A model generated the notes under the pieces. That model was not told the origin of the DNA. It ran no database searches and saw nothing but the letters and a program-made list of their open reading frames with translations. From the NCBI GenBank assembly GCA_905250075.1, contig CAJNOP010000656.1, positions 36,963-100,962 on the forward strand: DNA of 64,000 nucleotides. Reading direction: 5' to 3'. This document shows, in pieces, positions 36,938 through 48,419 of the stretch; positions within the stretch are counted from its first letter, which is position 1; each line of letters opens with the position of its first letter. A program made the position numbers and the translations under genes. The stretch is from Rotaria sp. Silwood1 (taxonomy: Eukaryota > Rotifera > Eurotatoria > Philodinida > Philodinidae).

Positions 36938-37336
36938 TCACTTTTTTTCAGAATTCATACTAGTTAAACTAATGATATCATCATCTTGAGATTTATTCAT
37001 TATTTTTTGTGGTATACTATCTATTGTCTTTTTATCATCATCATCATCATCATCATCATCATCTTTATTTTCTAATGATATAGTTTTATGTTTAATAACA
37101 TTTGATTCTTGTTGTTTTTTTGAAGAACGATAATCACATGCTGATATACATATCGTAAGAATAATTAAACAAATAAGAATAATAAATATAATAGCTGGAT
37201 AACAATACCATGGACATACAAAAGATTTATTTGTTGATTTTTCTACTTTGAATTTTAAAGGAATATGATTATCAATATTTTGTATAGGTAATGAGAATAT
37301 AGATTTCAATAGTATAAAAAGTAAAAATTCTTTCAT
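36938..37336 (-). CDS. Small single-pass type I membrane protein (132 aa), unknown function
   Basis: A single-exon frame with host-like codon use. Residues 1-17 (MKEFLLFILLKSIFSLP) look like a signal peptide. A short ectodomain of about 30 residues is followed by a membrane helix (about 46-66, YPAIIFIILICLIILTICIS) and a cytoplasmic tail with a ten-aspartate run (encoded by a GAT repeat) and a Ser-rich end. The few cysteines lie beside and within the helix. No family recognised. The topology is inferred from hydrophobicity. The aspartate run probably varies in length between alleles. Confidence 0.6.
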   Translation of the reverse strand: MKEFLLFILLKSIFSLPIQNIDNHIPLKFKVEKSTNKSFVCPWYCYPAIIFIILICLIILTICISACDYRSSKKQQESNVIKHKTISLENKDDDDDDDDDDKKTIDSIPQKIMNKSQDDDIISLTSMNSEKK

Positions 37337-37618
37337 AATCGAATTTTGTTTACTATTAACATGAGTAATATATACAATTATTGCGCTCTATTTTCTTTAT
37401 TTTATTAATTTATTACTTTACATAAATTCTTTTTTTGTTTTCAACGTTTATTTTTATTTATGTTTATTCTTATTAGATGTCTAGTGTCTCATATCACTGT
37501 ACTCTTAAGATTTTTTTCAATAGACTTATACATTAACAAATAATAAAAATATATCAATTAGTATATTCTTATTAATATTAGACATAAAAATTTAGAGAAA
37601 GAAAACAATATTGTCTGT

Positions 37619-38248
37619 TTAATTTCGTGGTAAAAAATGCTTTTTAAACGTTTCTGATGCAATACGTTCATACTCTTTTCTATTAGTGTTAAATAAACTA
37701 GCCGCTTCTAAAAAAAACAAAAACAGATTAAAAGGCATTCATAGAAACAAACTATTAAATAAATAGTACAGACCAGGATGTTTAATATTATCATTACTAG
37801 GTTCATCGATAATTTTGGTTACTTCCTCAATAATAGAAATAAAACTTGTTGTTGGTGTCCATGATGTAATATTACTCAAGAGTTCAAGACAGACTTCACC
37901 TAAAGAAAACTAAATAGATAATTTCAAGATAGAATACTATTTACCATTTCGATCAATATTAGGATGATATATTGGACTTCTTATTAATACTTTTGGTGCT
38001 TTAAATGGATATTCTGGTCCTATTATTAATTGAATTCGAATGGAGCCGTCTTTATAAATATCACAATTTGGTAATAGTCGACCAGTTATAATCCAATCAC
38101 CTGATGGTGGTGTTTCATCTTCATTATCAAACGGTGTTGATTCAAGAATAAATTTAGTTTTTGCGTTACTTGTTGGTCCAATATTTTTTAGCTGAGCTGC
38201 TAAAGAATAAGCTCGTTTTGTACGTAAACTAGGGTCACTTTTACTCAT
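37619..38248 (-). CDS. Ubiquitin-conjugating enzyme E2, gene 2 (172 aa)
   Basis: Exons 38248-37945, 37899-37774 and 37707-37619; introns of 45 and 66 bases, both phase 1. Sites are GTAAAT/CTTTAG and GTCTGT/TTTTAG. The UBC core is present: YPFKAPKVLI, HPN at 95-97, and the thioester cysteine C105 in NGEVCLELLSN, then SWTPTTSF. The second and third exons (126 and 89 bases) have the same lengths as in E2 genes 3 and 4. This is the most diverged member of the cluster, but it keeps the catalytic residues. No 3' splice-like site was seen just before its ATG. Confidence 0.88.
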
Positions 38249-38983
38249 ATTAAATATATAATGATAAGTGTTTTACCACACTTGTGTTTTATCTATTACA
38301 AATCCTTTAAAAAAAAAGCAAATAATATATATATATAAAGGATGGCTTGTTTTTCTTTCGTCATGTAGGAAGTATCGAACAGAACAAAAAAAAAGAAAAC
38401 AAATTGCGTACTTGCAAAAATATAAGTTGAAAGGTTGTTTTTTTCCCATGAAAGCAATAGTCTTAAAAAGGATCTTTTATTGCATAGAAAATTATACATG
38501 AGTTCAAGTTATATTTTCATATTAAAAGCGTAAAACAAAATTACATCTAGGGAATCGTTATAGAAATTAAAATTACTTTTTTTTTTCAATTATCAACATG
38601 AAAAATTAGTTTTCTTTACTATGATGATTCATACAGATTGTTTTTTTTCAAACGTTTCTATATTTAAAATAGTATATCAATGTTTAGAAGTATCAAAAGC
38701 AATTCATTGTTCATGAACCCTTTGAGAACGACACTGCCTCTTTATCAAATAATTAATCATTACCTAGCTTTTTCATAGTAACCCATGACTCTTGATTATT
38801 TACTAAAGATGTCAGTATCATACGATATCGAAAGTTAATAGGTAATTAAAATAAAATCATGAGATTTTGATTTGTGAACATGAAAGATATTATATTTATG
38901 ATGTTCAATTAACATTAAGATATTATTAGACAACAAAAACAAAAAAAAGTTTAGTTCGTTAGAAAAACAAATTTCTAGACTAT
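38249..38983. other. Spacer between E2 genes 2 and 3
   Basis: AT-rich DNA holding the promoter of E2 gene 2 and the 3' flank of gene 3. ORFs at 38268-38501 on both strands are chance. Confidence 0.5.
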
Positions 38984-39614
38984 TCAATTGCGTGATAAAG
39001 CATGTTTTCTAACAAATTCTAATGCTTTCCGATTAAATTCAGGATAATTTTCCGTATATTCACGACCAAGTTCTAAAATAAAATGAAAATAAATAAAATA
39101 AAGTTTAAGAAAGAACTCACCAAAACTAAATGAATAATCAATATTAGGATGATCGATATTTTGTACAACAGCTTTAACAACTTCCACTAAAGGTGTTGTA
39201 TTAGTCCATTTAGCTTCTTTTTTTAACAACTCATTGCAAAATTTCCCTAAAAAAAACATTGATAAACATTAAACTTAAGTTTTTTTTTTCTTATATATTT
39301 TTACCATCTTTACCAACATTTGGATGATAAATTGGAGTAAGAAAACGTACTTCTGGTGGGTCAAATGGAAAATTAGGTGGTAATTTCATTTCAATTTGAA
39401 ATGCACCTTCTTTAAATATGTCTGAATCAGGGAAAATTCGTCCAATAATCAAAATTTCTTTTGGATCTGCAGAAGAAGCTGTATTTTGTTCATCACCATC
39501 TTCATTAAATGGTGATTGATCAAGTATAAACTTAGGATTTGAAGTAGTTGCATTTAATAATTTTAGTAGAGTAATATTTTTGTATAGTTCCTTATTTAAT
39601 TTTGATGTGGCCAT
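38984..39614 (-). CDS. Ubiquitin-conjugating enzyme E2, gene 3 (174 aa)
   Basis: Exons 39614-39305, 39246-39121 and 39072-38984 (310, 126 and 89 bases), both introns phase 1, sites GTAAAA/TTTTAG and GTGAGT/TTTTAG. Key parts: FPFDPPEVRFLTPIYHPNV with HPN at 97-99, and C107 in GKFCNELLKKEAKW, then TTPLVEVVKAVV. An acidic insert (NEDGDEQNTASSAD, about 37-50) precedes strand 2. It is nearly the same protein as E2 gene 4, 2643 bases away, and the duplication includes upstream DNA. A TTTATAG site ending at 39637 lies 22 bases before the ATG. Confidence 0.9.
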
Positions 39615-41632
39615 TAGAATTTTAATCTCAAAGTTTCTATAAATGAGTAATAGAAAAGCTATTTTATAGATACAATAAAAATGAAAAAAAACAAAACTTG
39701 TATCGATTTTGTTGAGAAAAAAATTGTAAAACTCAAAGTGTGCTGTCCAAATAAATATTTTTGTTTTTTTTTATGCTTTCTAATCATAATGTGAAAAAGT
39801 AAGGGACAAGAAAAGGAAGACAGACGCCCAATATGCAATGATGTTTGTGTACAACATGTTTTCAGTTTTCGTTTCTTGCCATAGGTAGATGAAGAAAGAA
39901 ACAACAATGACGACACACATAAAAATAGAAAAAAAACAACCATGTTGATTTTTAGTTCCAACGAAAATTTTCATATATGTTTTTTAGAAAACAAATCATT
40001 TGTTAGTATTATTTTATTATAGAAAAAATTACAAAAAAAAAATTTATCTATACATACGACTTCTTATGTAGAATAATAGTAGTACATGAAAAACAGATAC
40101 TTTTAATGTAACTCTTTCAATTCTCGGGAGAAAAAGAAGAATGAAAAACGTGTGTCAACTGTTGACGCACTTCTATCTTTTTATTTGGAATATTCCAACT
40201 TAAAAAAAGTATTATTATTTATTTGTAGGAAGCAACACTCAAGAGTACACTTTCTTTTTCTTTTTCAAATATTTTCTGCCAATAAATTCATCATAGAAGA
40301 AATTATTAGTTAGTAGGTTTTAGAAAATATTGTATAATTTTATTTGTAATAATATCACTCTGCTAGAGGATATTTATCTTATGTACTTATGTGTAAAAGT
40401 ACAATACGAAAAAAAAACTAATTACTTGAATAGAAATAGATAGGAGGGTTTAGAAAACATGAACATATTTATCATTTTTCTAAATACTTTACATCTCATT
40501 ATCGTTGAATATAATTTTCTAAAATAGACTTTCAAGTTTCTTTTGTTATTAACATAAACAAAATAAAACTTATATGAAAAAAAAAATAATAATCCAATTA
40601 ATCTAAACATAAATTTCTCATCATTTTATTTATTCATATATTAAATAAAAGCTTTCTTGTATTTTCCTTCAGAATCAATCTATAGATGATTATATTTTTC
40701 AATCACAAGGAATATAAGATTAATTTTGTTCATATCGAACAATAATTTATCAATCAAAATCCTTTTTTTTAACGATTATCAATTTTTTTTGTCTCAGTCG
40801 GTACTATTTATTTTGAAGTATTAGGTTTAATAATCCATTTAAAGAGATAACAAACAAATAAATATTTTAATAATACCATAAAATGATGAATTATTTGAAG
40901 AAGACATTGTAAAATATGTATTATCATGTTAGTGACTAGAAAATAAAATAGAAGAAGTTCTATTTGATGTAAATATTGCATTAATACGTCTGCGTATTAT
41001 TATGAATTATGATTCAATTTTTTCAAGATATCTTTTTTATGTAAAATATTAATTTGAACAGATTCAAAGAAATCTGATTTCTGATTTACAGTTCAGTTTG
41101 GGCTCATTATTGGTTGACTTCATTCTAACACACGCAAAGATTTACTTAAATATATCTTTCAAAAATTTCTCAGGCGCTGTTAGACCGACCTATTCTGAAC
41201 CATCGTTAGCTCTCCGTTGTTCCAAAATTAAGAATCCAATGCATGAATCAAAAGTAATCTGATATAAAATTCAATTGAATACATGTTTATAACATTATAA
41301 TAGCAATATTAATGTATGAATGAAATTGCCTGTGAAGTGTTGCATTGAGTTCTACTATTGAATGTTTATAGTATAATTTAAAACAAGACTTCTCTTCAGC
41401 TTTTGAACTTGTGTCAAGATGTTATCAGAAAAAATTTATTGAAAAAATCCATAGACTGACTAAAACATCATTAAAATGAAATCATGAAATCTTAGATTAT
41501 CAGTGTTAAAAGCATCATGTTTGTTATAATCAACTAAATTTTCTATTAAGAAGAAAACATATTATATGTAATATTTTAGGCAATATCAACCAATAAAGTT
41601 TAGTTTATTAGAAAAGCAAGATTGTAGAATAT
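39615..41632. other. Duplicated flank between E2 genes 3 and 4
   Basis: The upstream flank of E2 gene 3 (to about 40.6 kb) is a diverged copy of that of gene 4. For example, GGAATATTCCAACTTAAAAA occurs near 40187 and again near 42859, followed by a shared TATTATTATTTATTTGTAG. ORFs such as 39659-39961 are chance. No other gene seen. Confidence 0.6.
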
Positions 41633-42257
41633 TCAGCTACGTGGCAAAGCATGCTTTTTAACATATTCCAATGCGTTACGATTAAAGTCAAGACGCTTTT
41701 CCGCATATTCACAACCGACATCTAAAAAAAAATAAAATAATATAAAAGTTGAAGAAAAAAAAACGAACTAGCGCGCATTGGATGTTCTAGATTAGGATGA
41801 TCGATATATTGTACAACAGCTTTAACAACATCAATTAAAGTTACTTTATTTGAATGTTTAGCTTCTTTTATTAATAATTCATGACAAAATTTCCCTGCAA
41901 AAAAAAAAAACAAGATTAATAAATATTAGGTTTTATTTTTTTCATACCATCTGTATCAACATTTGGATGATAAATTGGAGTAAGAAAACGTACTTCTGGT
42001 GGATTAAATGGAAAATCAGGAGGTAATTTCATTTCAATTTGAAATGCACCTTCTTTAAATATTTCTGAATCTGGGAAAATTCGTCCAATAATCAAGATTT
42101 CTTTTGGGTTTGCGGAAGCACCTGTATCTTGTTCATCACTATCTTCATTAAATGGTGATTGATCAAGTAAAAACTTAGGATCTGTATTAGTTGAATTTAA
42201 TAGTTTTAGTCGAGTTATATTGGCGTAGAGTTCCTTATTTAATTTAGGTGTAGCCAT
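41633..42257 (-). CDS. Ubiquitin-conjugating enzyme E2, gene 4 (174 aa), tandem paralogue of gene 3
   Basis: Exons 42257-41948, 41894-41769 and 41721-41633: exactly 310, 126 and 89 bases as in gene 3, same phases. The N-terminal half is almost identical to gene 3 (MATPKLNKELYANI, EILIIGRIFPDSEIFKEGAF). HPN at 97-99 and C107 (GKFCHELL) are kept. The segment after the cysteine is changed: gene 3 AKWTNTTPL is AKHSNKVTL here. The second intron uses a weak donor, GTTCGT, where gene 3 has GTGAGT. The gene is probably still functional but relaxed after the cysteine. Confidence 0.85.
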
Positions 42258-44369
42258 TTCTTTTTTTTCAACCTAAAAGATTCGAATAACTCAGTAATAA
42301 TGTTTAAAATAAAAAGTAGAGTTTTTTTTTTTTTTTTTATAAATGCAATACATGCGAAAAAAATATTGTGTCGATTTTTTTCGAATAGAGAAACTACAAA
42401 ATTCAAAAATATGCTCTCTAAACAAATATGTTTTTTTTCATGCCTTCTAGTCATTACCTGAAAATGTAAAAAAAAAAAAAACAAGGGACAGACGATCGAG
42501 ACGCAATTCCGTCTCTCTCTATATATAACTTGTGTCTAGTTTCGTTCTTGCCATAGGGGTGGATGAAGAAAAAAACAACGACAATGATATACATAAAAAT
42601 ATAAAAAAGACAACCATGTTGATTTTTACCTGCAACGAAGATTTTGATATGTGTTTTTTGTATTTTATTATAGAAAAAAAAAACTTTATCTATACATACG
42701 ACATCTTATGTAGAATGATAGTGTATTTGAATTGGTCTCATAAAAAAAAAAAAACTTCTGTTTTCTAATCTATGTTATCTATAATCTCTTTCAATCCTGT
42801 CGAGACAAAAGAAGGATGAAAGGTGCGTGTCACCTATTTATACATTTGTATTATTGCTGGAATATTCCAACTTAAAAAAGTATTATTATTTATTTGTAGA
42901 AAGTAAAACTCAAGAGTATACTTTTTTCCATCCTGTTCTACAAAAAATTCATCATAGAAGAGATTATTACCCTGGTAAAATTGCAAGAATATTGTGTAAC
43001 TTTGTTTCAATATAATAATATATGTAATAATATCATTCTACTTTCAGAATTTTTATCTTATATACTCATGTGTAAAAGTGTAATATGAAGAAAATAAATT
43101 ATTTGAGGGAGTCATGCTTTGAAAAATTTCAGAACAGTACGCTTTCTGCTTTGTAAATTTTTACTGAGTTTTTTTGTTAATCTAGAAAATAGATAAAATA
43201 GACAGGAGGAAATTTTTAAATTTTTTATTCTTAAGATTACAAGAAAAGAAAAGCGTAATTTCATTTATGAAATTCAGAAAAATATTTCCATTACAAGTGA
43301 ACTAGTTATTCCTTTGAACAATTCAGCTTTTCAAAATACAAGATAATCATTATGATATTTATCAGACATACATGTTCATCGGATTAATCATATTCGGTCG
43401 TACATGACCATACACCAATAAATAATGATAGACTTGATCATTCATGATATGGAACAATGTACAACGGTATTTTGTATTCTTTTGTTGAACTCGTTGCAGA
43501 CAGAAATGCTTTTACGAAAAACCAAGCTGATTGAAAGTATACTAAAGATATTAATTCTCATAATCATTCAATATAATCTTCTAAAATCGATTTCATTGTT
43601 GATAACAATCATTTCTGAAAGTTGAGTGTTTTTTAAAAGAAAAACTCTTGCTTTGTATAATTGTCTTAATAGTAACGAGTGTCTCAGAATGAAATACTCT
43701 CATTGATTCTTTGATTTTGAGGGACTTTCCAGTAGAGTGTGAATGCGATGTGTGATTGAAATGAACAGATCTGTACTTCACAGCCACATCCAACAAGAGA
43801 AACTCCCTTTTCAGACAGACCATTGTTATTGTACATTTTTAATTCGCAATGACCTAGCAGTTGTTTCCTATTTAACTTAACAGTCATACCATTTTGTTCA
43901 GAATTAAATTCTACATTCACTAGTATGAGGATAAATTTTTCTGATATAGCAAGTCTAACTTTTGAAAACATGAGTTTCTAAAATGCATGCTAAAATACTA
44001 CCAGTTGTTAAGCTATTCATTTTTGCCTTCATAAAAAAACTCTATTTGAAAAGCAAAATGGATAGTTTTGTAGCGTAATGAATTCTCTATTACATTAGCT
44101 TCTGAAAAGCAATGAACACAAGTAGGCATTTTAATCTGAACCATCTGTTCCTAACAATAACATCAAAGTTCTCTGGAGTTGAAAATTATATTTATAAGAA
44201 GAAGATCGTAGCACAAAATGATATTTTCTAAAATTGTTTTGATCTTCGAAGAATTTTCCATAATTGATCTCGAATCAATTCTTGTAGAATATAACTATTT
44301 AGGACTAATCACAAGGTCTTAGAACGAAAAACTAATATTAGAGATAAACAAAAAAATATTCTTAATCTT

Positions 44370-44430
44370 GGGTGTGGATGTGTGTCAGTGTGAAGAAGAA
44401 AACATTGACGCCCACTCCCACATCATACCC
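44370..44430. repeat. Inverted telomere-like block 1
   Basis: A G-rich half (GGGTGTGGATGTGTG) is followed after about 25 bases by a C-rich half (GCCCACTCCCACATCATACCC). The CCCACA here is the complement of TGTGGG, the unit reported for bdelloid telomeres. The block is degenerate. Confidence 0.55.
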
Positions 44431-44958
44431 TCGAGCTAGAACAAACATATTAGGCGGAAGAAAAAGAAATATGCGATGTAAAATCTTTCACTCTGCTGCA
44501 CTTATTACTATTATAATTCTATGGTAAATGATATTCATCGATTGCTTAGTAATTTGATAACATGATAATAAATATTTCCTATAAAAATCGAACAGGAATA
44601 ACATTGTTAGAAAAATTGTCTTCTGAAAAATGTAATATTATCGATTAAATTACAAACTCAATGCTCTATATTTCGAGTAATAGAATCTATACATTGTTTT
44701 GTGTTCAGAAGAAAGAAAAGTATAGAGGCCAAATTGCAATTATAAAATATTTTGAATTGCTTATCTTAAAATGTTTTATTTATATTGTGGTCACTATTTT
44801 GAATAAAGGTGCTTCCTAGTCCACCTATAACGCGGCTTCATATGTTTTTTATCGATGAAAATCGCATATTTTACGCTTGAAAACGTACTTTTGTATCAAT
44901 TTTGTTTGACTGAGTCGTTGTCATATTGACATTATTTAAAAGAATTATCGGAGCGAAA

Positions 44959-45026
44959 GGGTGTGGATGAACGTAAGGCACACGCACACCCACAGCCTCA
45001 TATTCACATCCAGACCCTCATCACAC
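44959..45026. repeat. Inverted telomere-like block 2
   Basis: GGGTGTGGATGAACG followed by GCACACCCACAGCC and CACATCCAGACCC: the same G-rich then C-rich order as block 1, with CCCACA at 44989-44994. Confidence 0.55.
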
Positions 45027-45341
45027 TTGGAATTCACTCGTCACCAAGGCTATTGTGATGAATAATAGTTTCTAGCGATTCTTTTCGACTAGTTTATTTG
45101 GATTATTAAATTCGAGTACATTCGGAAAGTTTTTTATTTTTCTAATGACAGAATCAACAATGAAATATTAAACAGTAAACACAAGAAAGATGCATCGACA
45201 TGAACCTGTGTTCAGTGAATACTTCAAGATGCATGATGAATTGAAGGTATTTGTCAGATCTTGAGAATAGTTGCAGATTATCATTGATATTTGATTGCTT
45301 GAAGAGTTATATCAAAAAAATGAAGATCTACTTCATTGAGT

Positions 45342-46220
45342 TTAGAACATCTTTACTATGAGAAAGGTGACAAAAATCATAAATAGATAAATCGAATGAC
45401 GTAATTTCATTGATGAGTTTCCAATATTAATCAAACTTGCATTCCAAATACCTTCTCTAGGTATAACTTCACTATCTCCTGGCCATGGTGGCATGGTAAT
45501 TGCCACTGCGACAAGAGATTTTTGTCCAATAGTACGAAATTGAAATTGTGTACCAACTGGTATGGTAATACATATATCAGCGTCTACTATTACAATTTCT
45601 TCTCTTTCATTTTGCTTACGCCAAAATTCACCTTGACCAGATAGAAAATACCATATTTCATAAACAGTTCGATGTTCAACAGCATGTGATGTCATTCGAG
45701 GAGGAAGCTCAAATTGTGCCATACTACCACCAATTGTTGTTAATAAAGTACGAACTAATGAACCATCAGGTGCAACAGCATCAGGATTAATAGGCAAACG
45801 TTTTGTTTGAAATGAAGGAATAAAAGATGTTTGATTAGTAGATGTAGAGGTTTCTATTAGAGATGTTGATTGTGTTGTTAAAGCTATTCCAGATGAATCT
45901 AGAAAAGAATAGAAAAAGTCAATACTATTGAAAGAAGAAAAAAAAAACAAGAATTTACCAAGTTTATTCAATATCGTCGGAATATGATCATCAGTAATTC
46001 TTGTTTGAACTAAAAAATAGATGAACAATAACGTTATGTATCATCAATTCTTACTTTATGGGTAAAACTTACCTGAAGTTTTTCGATATCGAGTGACTAC
46101 ACTAAAATTAGATATATTTAATTGATCATTATTGATACTTTGTATTGATATTTGATTAGTCAATTGTATGTTACAGAAGATGTTGGAAATAAGAACAATA
46201 ATAATAATGTCGATTAACAT
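45342..46220 (-). CDS. Secreted or membrane-anchored cupin-domain protein (251 aa)
   Basis: Exons 46220-46073, 46009-45959 and 45898-45342, phases 1 and 1, total 756 bases. Residues 1-17 (MLIDIIIIVLISNIFCN) look like a signal peptide. After a Thr/Ser-rich linker, residues about 115-205 form a cupin: EHRTVYEIWYFLSGQGEFW is the first conserved cupin motif, and DADICITIPVGTQFQFR gives the later strands. Only part of the usual His/Glu metal set is visible, so activity cannot be claimed. The C terminus is a hydrophobic tail (IYLFMIFVTFLIVKMF) ending at the stop, typical of a GPI-anchor signal or a C-terminal membrane anchor. Ligand unknown. Confidence 0.8.
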
Positions 46221-46427
46221 TGTGTCATATATGATAATCTATAGTAAATAAATAGAGAAGAAAATTAATAGTAATGACATTTTGAACTATTATTGAATAA
46301 CAAAAAAAAAAAAAGAAAAGAAAGATTTTCTTTTGTGATTTAATGTAACTGTGTGATGAGATATTTAATAAAAAAAAGAAACGAGTGTTCTAGTAATATA
46401 TCTAGATTTGATGGTGAATAAATAATC

Positions 46428-48419
46428 TCAATATCGATAATAATAAGGTTTGAATGGACCATCGGAATCTGTATCGGTATACACTGATTGTGCTTCTGTT
46501 ATTTTTTCCAATTTAACGCCTAAATATTCCAAATGTGCCATGGCCACTTGTTCATCCAACTAAAATTTAAAAATAATTTAATCAGATATGAAACTCAATT
46601 TAGTGAAAAAATATTTACCGTTTTTGGAAGAGTATGAATTCCAATTGAATATTCTCCTCGTTTTGTAAATAATTCAATTTGTGCTAAGATTTGATTTGAA
46701 AATGAATTGCTCATAACTAGACTAGGATTGCCATGAGCACAAGCTAAAAGCATTCAAATATGACAATATACTATTATTATTTTCCTAAATAATACTTACA
46801 TAGATTAATAACACGACCATCAGCAGGTAAAATAATTGCACGACCATTCGAAAGATGATAAATATCAACCTATAACAATACAAGTAAGTAGATGGATAAA
46901 AATTTCATGTCCCTAAATGAAACATACTTGTGGTTTAACATTTTCAATTTTAACTGCATTTTCTTTTAACCATACAACATCAATTTCCGTTTGACCCGAA
47001 CCAATATTACATAAAATAGCCATATCACGCATTTCTAAAATATGTTCACCACGAATCAATCCAGTTGAACCCGTGGCTGTGACAAATATTTGACCAAGTT
47101 TACATGCTTCAGCCATCGTTGTCACTTGATAGCCTATAAGAACGATACATCATCATTAGTTACACTCAACCGATAAATATGCATATTCCTTACCGTCCAT
47201 TGCAGCTTGTAAAGCACAAATTGGATCAATTTCAGTAACAATTACTCGTGCGCCAAGACCACTCAATGATTTTGCACATCCTTTTCCCACATTACCATAT
47301 CCAATAAGCACGACTACTTTTCCTCCAATCATTACATCCGTTGCTCGTTTAATACCATCAATAAGACTTTCACCACATCCATAGTAATTATCAAATTTTG
47401 ATTTTGTTACACTATCATTAACATTAATAACTGGAACTTTTAATTTTCTATCTCTTAATAATATTCGTAATTTTGTTATACCAGCCGTTGTTTCTTCACT
47501 ACAACCATGTATAACACTCGTTAAATGTGAATATTTTTCATGAATAACTTTTGTTAAATTACAACCATCATCTAATATAGCATTCAATGGTTGTCCATCA
47601 GGAAAAAAGATTGTCTAATGAAATGTAATAAATAAGTAGGAAAATACAATCTATCTAATTTACCTGATCTATACACCATAATTTTTCGTCCATGGTTTCA
47701 CCTTTCCATGCATAAATGGATATACCAGCTTTAACTAATGCTGCTGCCACATGATCTTGTGTTGATAATGGATTACAACAACTCCATTGAATCTAAAAGA
47801 CAATAATTATATATTAAGAATCTGAAGCGATTTTAAGATGAATAGAAGACTTACTTCTGCACCCAATTCACGAAGTGTTTCGATCATAACGCCGGTTTGT
47901 GCTGTGACATGCAAACATCCAGCAAGTCGAACACCTTTCAAAATTTTCTTTGGACCAAAGACTTTTCTCAGTTGCATAACTCCCGGCATTTCAGCTTCAG
48001 CCATTGACAAAGCTTTTCGACCCAATTCTGCTAGATTGATGTCAGCAATTTTATGGGATAGTTTTGTCGGATCCATATTGAAAAAAACGAGTTTTTGTGG
48101 CTGTTGTTGTTTATCATCAGCATAATGTTCTGGTTCATATTCTCCTGCAACTAAAATATGAAGAGAAAATTATTTTAATACGTTAGAAGAAAATTTTTAA
48201 ATAAATGATCGTCAATACTATCGATAGATAGACAATATCTTATTGTAAAAAAAAAGTATATTTATCATTAAACTTACAATAGTTTTGACTTTCTTGTCGA
48301 CGAAAACGTTTTATTCCATTAGGAGTTGATGGTGATGGTGGATATTCGAATCTACCATGGTGTTGTAAAAATTCCGAATTTATACTGTTTTGCCGTCTGA
48401 GATCTATTTTGTCCGGCAT
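46428..48419 (-). CDS. S-adenosylhomocysteine-hydrolase-like protein with N-terminal extension and two lost active-site histidines (506 aa)
   Basis: Exons: 48419-48278, 48150-47855, 47792-47664, 47614-47194, 47133-46928, 46869-46800, 46743-46619, 46559-46428. Phases agree; total 1521 bases. It aligns with human AHCY from [14 protein letters not shown] to the end (FKPYYYRY), after a 73-residue extension containing [19 protein letters not shown]. By that alignment H128, D205, E230, K260 and D264 match human H55, D131, E156, K186 and D190, and the NAD loop GYGNVGKG is intact. Human H301 is S375 ([11 protein letters not shown]) and H353 is N427 ([12 protein letters not shown]). AHCY splits S-adenosylhomocysteine into adenosine and homocysteine in the methyl cycle; with these changes, hydrolysis may be lost. 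The extension recalls regulatory AHCYL/IRBIT proteins, but the core is closer to AHCY. A TTTCTAG site ending at 48424 lies just before the ATG. Confidence 0.9.

Larger units (their letters stand above)
42258..45341. other. Intergenic region with two telomere-like blocks
   Basis: The left part (to about 43.1 kb) is the duplicated flank of E2 gene 4. At 43684-43971 (minus) a 95-codon frame exists (SLVGCGCEVQICSF) with codon use unlike the neighbours; I could not tie it to any exon or family. Telomere-like blocks lie at 44370-44430 and 44959-45026. Confidence 0.5.

Noticed and set aside
43684-43971. 95-codon minus-strand ORF (SLVGCGCEVQICSF)
   Set aside because: No family, no linked exon and codon use unlike the neighbours; not strong enough to list as a gene.
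47838-48125. 95-codon plus-strand ORF
   Set aside because: Antisense to exon 2 of the AHCY-like gene.
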